A stretch of DNA of 64,000 bases, taken from contig CAJNYU010000690.1 of the NCBI GenBank assembly GCA_905331475.1, positions 1 to 64,000 on the forward strand, read 5' to 3'. A program made the position numbers and the translations under genes. Source of the DNA: Rotaria socialis. Lineage: Eukaryota > Rotifera > Eurotatoria > Philodinida > Philodinidae. Below the pieces are notes generated by a model. That model had not been told where the DNA came from. It worked only from the letters and a program-made list of their open reading frames with translations, and searched no databases. This document shows, piece by piece, positions 10,813-23,599 of the stretch; within the stretch, counting starts at the first letter, position 1; each line of letters opens with the position of its first letter.

Positions 10813-11593
10813 ATATTTTATTTTCTTTTTATGTTTTTCTCTTGTGATTGTGTTTATTCATGCATCCCAAGAATCCCTTTCTATCAATCCTTCAACTGAA
10901 AATATTGGTTCCTATAAAATTGAAGGTAAAATAATCGTTCCACCAGGTGACAATGCACTTGAAAATACAAGAATCTTAATCGACGAAGGTCTTTATATTG
11001 GTATTCCACAAGTTGATGGAACATTTGTCATAAGTGGTATGTTCTCGGTATATAACTATTAAATAAAAATATTTGCTTATATTATTTATTTAGGTGTTCC
11101 AAGTGGTTCATATATAGTTTCTGTTGCGTCACCTCTTCATGTATTCGAACCCGTTCGTGTTGATATAAATGCTAAAGGTAAAACTCGTGCACGTAAAGTA
11201 AATTTTATTCAACCAGGAGAAGTTGTTACAATGAAATATCCATTAAATTTCGAAACACATGGTATACCAAATTACTTTCAAAAACGTGAAGTATATCGTT
11301 TAACTGATGTTATTATGAATCCAATGTTTTTAACATTACTCGTACCATTAGCATTATTATTAATCTTACCTAAACTAGCTTCACAAGATCCTGAAATGCA
11401 ACGTGACTTACAACAAGCTAGTAATTTTCTTCAACCAAATATGAATACACCCGATATAGGTGATATGTTTGCAAATATGTTTGGTGGACCAAAAAAACAA
11501 AAGCCAACACAAAGTCAAAATAATGGTGCTAGCGGTGGAATATCAACAGCACAGCAAAAACGAAAAATTGAAGCAGCTAAACGAAGAAATTAA
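10805..11593 (+). CDS. EMC7: ER membrane protein complex subunit 7
   Basis: Two exons, 10805-11036 and 11094-11593, give 243 residues (human 242). EMC7 is a lumenal/membrane subunit of the EMC insertase, which places tail-anchored and multipass proteins in the ER membrane. Visible features, in order, are a signal peptide (KYFIFFLCFSLVIVFIHA), a beta-sandwich domain with KIEGKIIVPPGDN, PSGSYIVSVASP-like and FEPVRVDI-type segments, TDVIMNPMFLTLLVPLALLLILP forming the single transmembrane helix, and a basic tail ending QQKRKIEAAKRRN. The ATG (AAAAATGG) lies 10 nt after a splice acceptor that also serves the upstream NDUFAF8 exon. An AATAAA at 11648-11653 gives a short 3' UTR. Confidence 0.93.
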
Positions 11594-11647
11594 CATGTTT
11601 TTATTCTCTTGCTTTTTGTGTCATTCTTCTATCTTTTCCTTATTTCA

Positions 11648-11653
11648 AATAAA
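11648..11653 (+). terminator. Poly(A) signal of EMC7
   Basis: AATAAA 55 nt after the EMC7 stop. On the other strand, the convergent gene has its own AATAAA starting on the last base of its stop codon (11688 downwards), so both 3' ends are packed into under 100 bp. Confidence 0.55.
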
Positions 11654-11687
11654 ATATAAAAACAAAATTCTTCTTGTTTTTCTTTAT

Positions 11688-12278
11688 TTATGATATTATT
11701 CGACATAGACCATATTGACTAAGTACTAATGCCATTTCTTTATCTATATATATTGTACAATTAAATAGTGTTGTAACTGATCGTTGTTGAGCATCTTCAC
11801 CAACTTTTCTGTATGTACCACGATAGATAAAATCATTGTCTATGGATGGTATTTGTAATTCTAAAATACAATGTTTTCCAGCTATAGTTAATAACAATAG
11901 ATGATTGTTAGTTGTTGACATTTGTGAAAATGATATTCGAACTGAGGATTGAAATAAATTTTGTTTAACATAACGTGTTATTTGTAAACGTCTATGTTTA
12001 TGTATTTCAATAAGATTTGCTTCGAGTTTTGTTTGATTTGGTTTTAAAAATAAGCGTAATTCATTTAAATTTCTTTGCCAATACATTTTTAATGGATTAC
12101 GATTATTCAATGTTAATGTTGTTTGTTGAGTGGAATTCGTTAGTAATATTTCACTTGGTAGACAATCTACACGTAGTGGTATATTGAGAAGTGTTTGTAA
12201 TTTTTCTTGACAAAGATTAAAATCGTGTTGTTGAGAATCATTCAATGGTAATGGTATTAGCCAACTATCGATATTCAT
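11688..12278 (-). CDS. Unidentified single-exon protein, 196 aa
   Basis: One open frame begins at an ATG at 12278-12276 and ends with TAA at 11690-11688. The protein starts MNIDSWLIPLPLND, has mixed alpha/beta composition, no signal peptide and no transmembrane segment, and includes a motif-like stretch HCILELQIPSIDNDFIYRGTY. I do not recognise the family. Codon use matches its neighbours and it fills the space between EMC7 (tail-to-tail, about 95 bp) and LYRM2 (head-to-head, 77 bp), both of which support a real gene. AATAAA overlaps the stop codon. Confidence 0.6.
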   Translation of the reverse strand: MNIDSWLIPLPLNDSQQHDFNLCQEKLQTLLNIPLRVDCLPSEILLTNSTQQTTLTLNNRNPLKMYWQRNLNELRLFLKPNQTKLEANLIEIHKHRRLQITRYVKQNLFQSSVRISFSQMSTTNNHLLLLTIAGKHCILELQIPSIDNDFIYRGTYRKVGEDAQQRSVTTLFNCTIYIDKEMALVLSQYGLCRIIS

Positions 12279-12331
12279 TTTTTAGTTTTTATTAAAGAAA
12301 AATAAATATGTTGTCTTAGTGACATATATAT

Positions 12332-12355
12332 TTTTCTCTCTCTCTCTCTCTCTAG
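12332..12355 (+). promoter_or_regulatory. CT-repeat pyrimidine tract and AG acceptor abutting the LYRM2 ATG
   Basis: A (CT)n run ends in TCTAG immediately before ATG at 12356. In an ordinary gene this would be a 5' UTR intron with a zero-length leader remnant. In organisms with spliced-leader RNA it is a typical trans-splice acceptor. Confidence 0.55.
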
Positions 12356-12657
12356 ATGAATCAATTATCATTAAAACATTTTATTGTGCGTTCACAAGTT
12401 GTTGCATTATATAGAGATATAATGAGAACCCTATTGAAAATTGATGATCGAGATTATCAAAAAGAAAGTTCGTATGAAAAAAAAACAGTTTCTTAATTTA
12501 ATTTTTTCGTTTTCGATTTTTTCTAGTGAGAGAATGGGCAAGAACTGAATTTAATCGCTATCGAAAATTAACAGATCTAGGAGAAATTAGAACACAAGTT
12601 GCATTAGGACGACGACATTTAAATGAATTAAAATTAGCCATGCAGATGGCTTCTTAA
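12356..12657 (+). CDS. LYRM2: LYR motif-containing protein 2
   Basis: Two exons, 12356-12467 and 12527-12657, joined in phase, give 80 residues. LYRM2 is a mitochondrial matrix LYR-family protein linked to complex I and respiration; the family binds acyl carrier protein. The protein shows LSLKHFIVRSQVVALYRDIMRTL, where 'LYR' is the family tripeptide followed by the usual helix, then MREWARTEFNRYRKL, corresponding to the conserved K-WAR-EF-R stretch, and DLGEIRTQVALGRRHLNEL at the end. The length is close to human LYRM2 (88). The gene starts directly at a splice acceptor and ends only 54 nt before the AGPS ATG. Confidence 0.9.
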
Positions 12658-12711
12658 CTTAAATGGACCTTTCTGTTAGTTTTGAGATCAATTTTTTTCT
12701 CGATATTCTAG
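12658..12711 (+). promoter_or_regulatory. 54-nt intercistronic spacer with acceptor directly before AGPS ATG
   Basis: The spacer between the LYRM2 stop and the AGPS start contains ttttttctcgatattctag ending exactly at ATG. It is too short to hold a separate 3' end and promoter comfortably. The structure fits an operon spacer with a trans-splice acceptor. Confidence 0.55.
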
Positions 12712-15135
<2,424 letters not shown>

Positions 15136-15379
15136 GCATAAACAGTGCTTCAAAATCGATCATTCGTCTTTTTCTAATTGTCTATGTCTTGTACGTGTCA
15201 AAACGTGAAGAACAACTGATTAGGATAATCAATTTTTTAAAACTATTTACATGAAATTTGTGTTTGTCGTTTCTTTTTTCTTCTTTGATTGTTGAAAATC
15301 TTTACTCTGTCTCTCTCTCTCTCTCTTTCTTTAAACGCAAAAATATATTTATCAACGTTTCGTTGTTTTTAAGATAATT

Positions 15380-16268
15380 ATGACATCCATTCGGCAATTT
15401 AAATTAACAGATCTTTTGCGTATTAATAATGTGTAAGTAAAATTCTACATTAGAATGTTATGTATGCAAATGAATTTTATTTTAGCAATTTAGACATTTT
15501 CACGGAAAACGTAAGACAGATCAATTAAGAAATGGAGAATATAATGAATGGTTGATATCTGTTTTGTTTTAGTATGGCCTTTCGTTTTATTTACATTATT
15601 TAGCACGATGGCCGGAATGTTTTTTCGTAGCGGAAAACTCGGCTCAACGGTTGATGGGTTATAGTAAGTTATAATAATTATATTTGGAAAAAACGTTTCT
15701 AGTTGCTTTTTCTTTCAATTTAGTTATGGGAAAGATTGAAGGTGAAATTTTGCAAAAAAGAAAATAATTAATTCAAAACTTTTACTATTTTTACTATTGA
15801 AGGCAAGCAAGAAAATTATCATGGTCATGTTACAGCTTTATCTATAGCACCTGAATTTCGTCGTATAGGTGTATCATCACAATTGATGGCACTATTAGAA
15901 AATGTTTCTGAACAGTAATTAAACAGTTTTAATTTGATTTAAAAATGTTTATATTTGAATATACAGGAAAAAAACATATTTCGTTGATTTATTCGTTCGT
16001 GTATCGAATAAACGTGCAGTTGATATGTATCATAAATTGAACTATGTGGTCTATAGGCGAATCATTGGATATTATTCTGGCGAAAGAGATGAAGATGCAT
16101 TTGGTAAAGCTTTGTTTATAAATATTTACAATAAAAAAAGACAGGGTTCTTGTCTTCGTCTTCTTCTTCTTCATAGATATGCGGAAAGCGTTGTCGCGTG
16201 ATGTTGAAAAAAAATCATTAATACCGATTCCACATCCTGTTCGACCAGAGGACTTAGTTGATGATTAA
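15380..16268 (+). CDS. NAA20: N-alpha-acetyltransferase 20, catalytic subunit of NatB
   Basis: Seven exons, 15380-15432, 15486-15510, 15573-15663, 15724-15741, 15803-15914, 15967-16103 and 16177-16268, give 175 residues (human 178). NAA20 with NAA25 acetylates protein N-termini starting Met-Asp/Glu/Asn/Gln co-translationally. Visible motifs are LTDLLRINNVNLD, the GNAT strand VTALSIAPEFRRIG with the acetyl-CoA loop pattern (R-R-I-G), VDLFVRVSNKRAVDMYHKLNY, and MRKALSRD near the C-terminus, ending PIPHPVRPEDL. The fourth exon is only 18 nt. NAA20 follows AGPS on the same strand after 244 bp that include a CT tract. An AG lies 6 nt before the ATG (tttttaag-ATAATT-ATG), so it could be the third gene of the LYRM2-AGPS unit. 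Confidence 0.93.
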
Positions 16269-16371
16269 TATTTAGTATGCAATTTTACATGCCTATGTTT
16301 GCGTGTGTGTTTATTTATTTATTTGCTGAAGAAAAGCATTACAAAAAATAGGTGAAAAATAAAAGCACAAT

Positions 16372-18272
16372 CTAATCTAATATTTTACATTCCACACTCG
16401 TCGGTGAACAATCTTTATATTGCTTAAATCGACCGTTTTGTTCATTTGTATTTTGTACACAAACGCATCGTTCAGTTTTTGTTGCACTATCATAAGCGCG
16501 TCGTGGTACACCAGTCCATGTTCGTTCAATACCACCACTAAATTTTCCAAGTAAAGATAAGATTAGAATTGAAGATTTATTACAAGAAAAAATTCAAAGT
16601 GAAAAAAGAAACTCGTGCGGTCGCTCGATCTTATCGGTTTCTATTTGTGCTTTATGATCTGTTTATTATAGGCACTGTCAAATATTATTGAGTTATTTAT
16701 GAAAAAAACAGAATCATAATTCATTAAATAAATTGCTCGCTCACCTTTTTTCTGTACACCATACTCGCCTACCAGCATCATGTGACCATTCACTATTACA
16801 TGGTGGCCATTGTTTTTCAAAACGTGCTTTTTCTTCTTTCTCCTATATACAAAAACAAAATACGAATAGAAATGATTGCAATCATCATTCGCCTTATTAA
16901 CCTTTTCAATAATGTTAACTGATGTGAGAACATTATTAAAATGTTCTGTGAGTTCGCCATTTGAATCAAAATATCGACCGATTAATTTACCTATAAAATA
17001 GATACGATCAAATCAGAATATTTAATGCATATGAAACTAATTTTTTTAAATAAAAACTACCTATTTGTGGATATTGCTTTTTATAAAATGTTAACCAACC
17101 ATATACTCCAGCAATATCTTCGTCAGTTAATCCAGTTAAATCATCGGTAAGATCTTCTGATGATGTACCACCGGTATGAAAACTTCGAGAAGCATCACGG
17201 CCTAAATGAATTAATATCTGTCTAAAATTTTGATATATTTCAAGATCATCTATGATTTTGCATTAATAACGATAGCAAACAGCATGCTGAGACTCAACTG
17301 TATTAAATAGCAAATCTCAGCAGTAGATATCAACACAGTTTTGGTCCATACGCAACAGATGCAATTGATTAGGATACAAGTAAAATATTTTATTTTATTG
17401 TCTGGTGTATTTTTGCATACCTGTATAGAATTTATAACTTCCGGTCGATGAATAAAATCTCGGTGCTGATGTTACATTGAAAACATGTCCTAAATGGATA
17501 GCGAAGCACGAAATTTATTTGTTTTTTATTCAAATTGAAGTTTTTGCTGCTTGTTTCTTTTACCTAAAATAGCTAAATACAATTCATCTTTCGTAAATGT
17601 TTGAAGCTCATCAAGCGTAAATAAACGCTCGCTTTTTATGTTGCTGTTATTATTATTGTCATTATTTATTTGACGTTGACCAATAAAGGAAATAATAATG
17701 ATAAGAACAAAAGACGCCAGCCACCACTTGTAACTATATTAGAGTAATAAAAACAAATAAGTCAAGGAGTTTATTCACTGATACTATTGATATACGATGA
17801 ACAAATATGTTAGAATGATTTTTGTGTTTTTTTTATTGATTCGTACATAAATGCGAAAAATTAGTAACCATACTTTGAAAACGATGACTGATTTGAGGAT
17901 GAGGATTGATTCACAGATTCATCAGGTTTTTTGTTATTCTTGCCGATTGTTGACTAAAAATAAATAGCAGGAATAATCTATGTATTTGTTGTTATTTATT
18001 CATAGGCACTTATGGTTTATTATTCTGTTTGGCAATTCATTTCCTAATCGGCATATTTCTTTTTTGAACAATTCTGACTTTTACAAATTGCCTTTTTTTT
18101 AATTCATCCTTTTTTATTCGTAGCTTTTAATCTTTTTTTGAATGTAGCAACAGAGAAGAAAAACCTCTTGTTGACTTAACAATATATAAAATTAAGGAAA
18201 AAAAGAATTAAAATAATGTGTAGTGATAAACAGAATGCATGAAAGTCAAGCTTTTTAAAAGTTGCCTACCAT
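16372..18272 (-). CDS. CYB5D2: Neuferricin (cytochrome b5 domain-containing protein 2)
   Basis: Eight exons on the minus strand: ATG 18272-18270, then 17953-17874, 17733-17564, 17489-17421, 17201-17061, 16990-16902, 16842-16745 and 16537-16372; 271 residues in phase. Neuferricin is a haem-binding, membrane-associated secretory-pathway protein. The order is a polar N-terminus, a signal-anchor (KWWLASFVLIIIIISFIG), the cytochrome-b5-like domain (LFTLDELQ..., HVFNVTSAPRFYSS, GRDASRSFHTG), GWLTFYKKQYPQIGKLIGRYF, the family-specific PPCNSEWS...RVWCTEK and SGGIERTWTGVPR, and a Cys-rich end (RCVCVQ). The first exon (ATG only, 316-bp intron) is inferred from phase and is the least certain. The gene converges tail-to-tail on NAA20, with 103 bp between stops. 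Confidence 0.92.
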
Positions 18273-18736
18273 AATAGCTATTGTTTTCTACGACTTTGAA
18301 AAGTATAGAATTTGTTCTTCAATTGCTTTTAACTTATCTTTAACTGTGAAGATACTTTAAAATAATAATAACGCATCCAGTATTTAGATTTTTCGTTCTT
18401 CATAACAAACTACCGTTCTTTTTCTTTCACTTTTGCCTATCCTTTTCTTTCTTTCCTTGGCGCATACTTACACGTCCTAGCGTCGATGATTCTCTCTCAC
18501 TTTTTGTTTCTCTGGGTCGCTCTTTTTTCTTCTCCTTCGTCGCATAGAGTATATATATATGTATGCATACGCATCTCTTCATTGCTCGCTAACAGTATAA
18601 CATTAAATAGTGAGTAGAAGTACAATATGGTGAAGGATTCATGATGATTTTATTGAACTATCTGCAAGTAGTAGACAATTTTGTGCTTCATCTTTTTAAG
18701 ATTTTTGCTACGAACTCAAAACAAACTTAGTCAATC

Positions 18737-19749
18737 ATGGGTGGAAAAGAATCAAAAAAAGCACGAACATCTACAGAACTTACTGCGAAAGGTTTACTAT
18801 TTTGAATGATATTCTTTTTGTTTATTTTACTAATATTTTAAATTCTAGAAATCGATATGCTTAAAGCTAATACTAAATATACCGAAAAGGGTAAGCGTTT
18901 AATTTAATTAATATGTTCACTTATCTATATATTTTAATGTTACTATTTTTAGAAATCCGAGAATGGCATGCTGTAAGTATTCTGTTTTTACTGGTTAACG
19001 TTTCTAGTCATGTTTTTGCATTATTTATTTTAACCTTAGGGCTTTTTACGTGATTGTCCAACTGGTAAACTTGATAAAAAGAAATTTGTCGATGTTTACA
19101 AGCAATTCTATCCACAAGGCAAAGCCGATTCTTTCTGCAAGTAGGTCATTATACGGTTCATATTTCATTGTTATATTTTTTGGGCTCTCTTTTTTCTGTT
19201 CATTGCTATAGGTATGCATTTACTACGTTTGATGCCAATAATGATGGTACAATTGATTTCGACGAATTCCTTTTGGCTATTGCGGCAACAAGTCAAGGTG
19301 ATATAAATGATCGACTTGAAGTTGCATTTGAAATGTAAATATTCAATGAAATTAACATTTTTTTCAGTTGAATTTCTTAATTTGCTACTGTAGGTACGAT
19401 GTTTCGGGTGATGGTCAAATCGATCAGAAAGAATTAGCTAATCTAATCTCAGCTATGGTAAAAACTTTTTCATAATGCTGTTTTATTGAACTAAATTTTT
19501 TACGTGATCATTTAGTATGACCTTGTTGGTGAAGTTGATCGTAAAGGTGATCGTGAACCAAAGAAGCGTGCAGCTGAAATTATTGCTAAACTTGATGTAG
19601 GCGGTGATAAGAAGTTAAACAAACAAGAATTCATTGCTGGGTATATATTCATTAGGTTTTCTCTCTATCTCTCCTAACATTTATGTTTTGTTTTTATTAG
19701 ATGTAAAAATGATGCAGTTATCCGTCGCATGCTTGCACCAAATGTCTAG
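18737..19749 (+). CDS. Neuronal calcium sensor family EF-hand protein (NCS/VILIP/hippocalcin-like)
   Basis: Eight exons, 18737-18791, 18849-18890, 18953-18972, 19040-19140, 19212-19334, 19394-19457, 19516-19640 and 19701-19749; 192 residues. The N-terminus MGGKESKK fits an N-myristoylation signal, so membrane switching on calcium is likely. EF1 is the family's degenerate hand (CPTGKLDKKKF, unable to bind Ca2+). EF2 (DANNDGTIDFDEF) and EF3 (DVSGDGQIDQKEL) are canonical, and EF4 (DVGGDKKLNKQEF) has acceptable ligands. Length and IREWHAGFLRDCPTG are typical of the family. Exon 3 is a 20-nt microexon. The subfamily (frequenin, hippocalcin, visinin-like) cannot be settled by eye. The ATG sits 7 nt after an AG (aaacttag), another possible leader acceptor. 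Confidence 0.92.
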
Positions 19750-21521
19750 ACAACTGAACGTATTCGTGTTTTTTTTTCTGGAAACACGTACAATCATAGA
19801 CCAGACTGATTTCTATCGTTTTCACATGACTATTTTGCCTTTTTCTTTTTTGTAATCAACCACCGTCAATGTTCAATAATTGTATTAGCGAATAAGTGTG
19901 TTACATAAACAAACAGTTCATTAGCATTTTTCTCATTGTTATTTTGTCACTATTCCAATAACGGCGTAGGCAAAAAGTATCATTCTAAATATATATATAT
20001 ATATATATATATAAATTTTTATGGTTTCTAAATAGTTTCGGTAAGTGAATCGACACATTGGTTAAGGTCATTAAGACAGCAATAATATATTTTATAACAT
20101 TGACAAAAGAGAGTATAAAGAGTCTTTTTTTCCGTAACTGTCGGAGTCATTCCAATTATAATATAATCTATATAAACATTATTGACGTAAAAATCGTTGA
20201 TATTGACTTAAATTAACAAATTCAATAGATCGCGTTGTATTAGAAAGCATATATTATGCTAATAGAAGAATATTTTCTTTCAGTAAAATCCAAAATAATC
20301 TCAAGTAATACAAACTCATAGGAATTGATTAAGTCTGATTAATGAAAGTTTCTGCTTTGAAATTACTATTCGATTTCTAGTCGTACATCTACTCCTTTCA
20401 TTAAGACATCAGTAGACATATAGGTTAATGTGGAGGTTCAGCAATGTTGATAGAATTTTTCGGGTACGGTTTTTTTTAATTTGAAAACTTTTATTACCTC
20501 CGAGAAACTGTCAAGTGGAGAAAAATGATAGAAAATATGTTTATAAAAAAATTTATTTAAAAATAGAACCTCTTGAAAAATGCTTTTTAGGAGTCGGAAA
20601 TTTTCAAAATTTAATTATTTATTCCAGTGGCACCTGCTACAGAAATAAATACTACAATTCACTCAGTGGGTTTACATTTTTACTAATAGATAATATTGAT
20701 CAAGTGGAATTTTACATTAGAGGTGGAAGAGACTTTTTTGTTATATTGATTTTCCGAATGAAGCGTCTGTATTTATTATCGGTAGAAAAAAAAGTAGAAG
20801 TTTTTCTTTCTCAATTAAAATTCTCTTGATATTTCACACACTCTTAGAATATTTAGTCAATTGCATGTATTGACATTGAAGAAAAAAATAATTAAGAATG
20901 AATATTTGTTGATTTAAAAAGTATTTAAGACAATAGTAAGAAGCACACCAAGCAGATTTTACGTTTCATATTTCTTTTTACCTTCTTCATCTAACCGCAA
21001 TAATACGTATAAAAGCAAGGACCAACGAAGAAACATGATATTGAAACTTTAAATTAAATCTTGCGCAAAACGAGTAGTAAAACCTTTTTTTGAAATAAAA
21101 TCAATCCAAATATTTTCTAAAAATTTCTACTATAACAAATTCTTTACATTGATGAAGTCCTACAGATTCTAGGTTTGATTATGATCGATTTTTCTTTTAT
21201 GTCTTCTTGTCATATTTTGTTTTAATGGAATTCATAAATTAATATTCAATAGTTTTAGGTGCATTGAGTACGATCAGCATTGCTTGCTATCTATTTTGAT
21301 CTTTTTTTTAAACAAATAACTCATTACATAATCAAACAGAACTAAGTGACGGGTCACTGACAGAATTAACATAAAACTGATTAAGATGAGAATTTGCACA
21401 ACAACTAATATTCTATTAATTTCCATAGCGATCTTCTGACTCTATATGACATTTGATTTACTCCTACTATGCTATATATAAGAATTCTATAACTACAAAT
21501 TTGAGGTAACTGATCTGTATC
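19750..21521. other. No gene seen; one TA microsatellite
   Basis: A (TA)n tract lies at about 19988-20012. The open frame at 20515-20829 has no recognisable domain and no exon signals. Confidence 0.45.
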
Positions 21522-21903
21522 ACAATATATATATATATGTCGTATCGAAGTTATAACTTCGACAGAGAAATTTGTCGAAGTCATTTTTAATTCACTTATC
21601 AATAAATAATTTGTCAAAATGAATATTCTGATGCTAAATGTATGATAGAAAATTAAGTTTTTTCTAACAACTACTCATTTATTTAACGATATCGTTAAAT
21701 AAATGAGTATTTGGTAGAAAAGACTTAATTTTTTTATCATACATTCAGCATCAGAATATTCATTTTGGTAAATTATTTATTGATAAGTGAATTAAAAATA
21801 ACTTCGTCACATTTATACGACGAAGTTGTAACTTCGTCAAAAATGTTGACGCAGTTATAACTTCGTCGACCGGTGTAACTTCGATACGACATATATATGT
21901 TGT
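21522..21903. mobile_element. Large foldback (inverted-repeat) element, about 380 bp
   Basis: The whole stretch is one imperfect palindrome centred on AACGAT|ATCGTT (21690/21691). The left arm runs from about 21522 (acaatatatat...gtcgtatcgaag) to the centre; the right arm returns the same sequence in reverse to about 21903 (cttcgatacgac...). The right arm is about 50 bp longer because of extra 'acttcgtc' / 'gacgaagtt' units between 21805 and 21870. The arms diverge by only scattered mismatches over about 150 bp, so a transcript would form a long hairpin. No protein is encoded and no clear target duplication is visible. Confidence 0.8.
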
Positions 21904-23599
21904 AAAGGACATCAACTGCAATTTAAAACATCTGTTTGTCTTCTACAAGTATATAAAAGATACATTATACACGTTAGTTAAATATTTTTATTTGAATACA
22001 TCTCTGGTGGAAATAGGACTGAACTTTCCTATTAGTTGTTGCTATAAATGGACTGATTTCCATATGTAAGCATTGTGCGGAAGTAGATTCCGTATCGAAA
22101 TAATGCAAATAAGATTGTCGAGATTTCATTTGATCATACACGTATTTCTATAGATTCCTGATTCACAGTGCGATTAATCAATGCTATCGAAACAATAGAA
22201 ACTGATGAGACAAAGGCGATAGTTATATACCAAGTGATGTTGATGTCGGCTGCATGGGCTATTAACTATGAGAGGAAAACAGGAAACATTTAGCGGAAAG
22301 GAAAAGCAATATGTTTCTTCGTCAAATTAACGATCTACTACTTGTATACATGACAGAAAAAAAGGTTTCAATTCCGAGAGATCATACTTTTCTTTTTACT
22401 CACAGAATTAATTAGAAACTTTGGATCTAAACTTGACGTTCCCAATTATTGGAAACAACGTTAATACTATTTTTAAATTAAGAATCGTTATCTTACGCAG
22501 TCTCGTCAATAGACGATGAATATTGAAGCAATTTCACATGCAATGTATGCGACGTGTTACAAAGTAAGAATTTGTTTTTTAAGGCAACAAAAATGTCAGC
22601 TTCTTGAGGATATTAATATGATTTCTTTATTGATCATTGATTATGAGATCGCGAAATGTTTTACTCTATCAAGTTTCTCTTGATTTAATAGGTTGAACGA
22701 ACGGATTAAACGTAAATCACAATTTGAATACAGATAGTTTAATATTTCGTTCATAAGATTTTGTGGAACTCACATATATTTTCGAAGAAAATAGTGAGTG
22801 TAAGTTGAATTGTTAGGTTTTTACGGCTCCCCTGTACCCCTCCCCCCTCATTACAGACACAAAACATAAAAAAACTAACACTTAAATGCACTAATTAGAA
22901 ACGTTTTTGGTACAGACGTTAGCAACGAGTGTATGCTACCGCTACAGGAGCTAGTAACTAGTTTATGCTACTATTACACTCGTTACTTCTACCACCTACA
23001 ATAAACAGATGAAGATTTTAATCTTTTTTTCTCACACAAATACCTTATTGTAGAGTTTGAATCCACTTTAGTGTAATTATTTACAATTCGCAACTTTTCA
23101 TCCACTGGGAAGCTTGTATTAAATTTTCGTTTATGAGAAAAGGTATAAATTTCTCACCTGATAATACGAAAAAAGGTATAAATTTCTCAACAATATTGAT
23201 AGCTATATCATAAATACTGTTTAAACTATTATCATTCACAATATTTCTCAATGAAACTACTAAACACTTCAGCATACTGACATGTTCTAAACAAAAAGCT
23301 TTTCATACGGTCTCGCTAGTAATATTTCGTATTGATAGATCCAATAAATTTGAAATCTTAAAAAGGTTTTATTATCTTAGTTTTGAACAAAATATGATCT
23401 CACTGCATTGAAAAAATAAAACTTCTATTTGATCAGTATCTAACTGACCGAAATATGTGAGTTCCACATTTTAGCCTCAACGGGGCTGCGCTGAAAAGCT
23501 TTTTAGTTCTGAAATGTTGTGTCATCTGGTATTGCAACTTGAGAGTTTAATCTTTTAGACAATTAGAGCGCCAATTAAACATTGTTTGATAAGATCAAA
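21904..23599. other. No gene seen; short repeats only
   Basis: An imperfect inverted repeat around 'aacgagtgta' occurs at 22918-22987. A direct repeat of about 18 nt (aggtataaatttctca core) occurs at 23138-23156 and 23172-23189. No exon-like sequence was found before the coiled-coil gene. Confidence 0.4.

Noticed and set aside
20515..20829. 104-codon open frame
   Set aside because: AT-rich, aromatic-heavy random composition, no splice signals and no recognisable motif.
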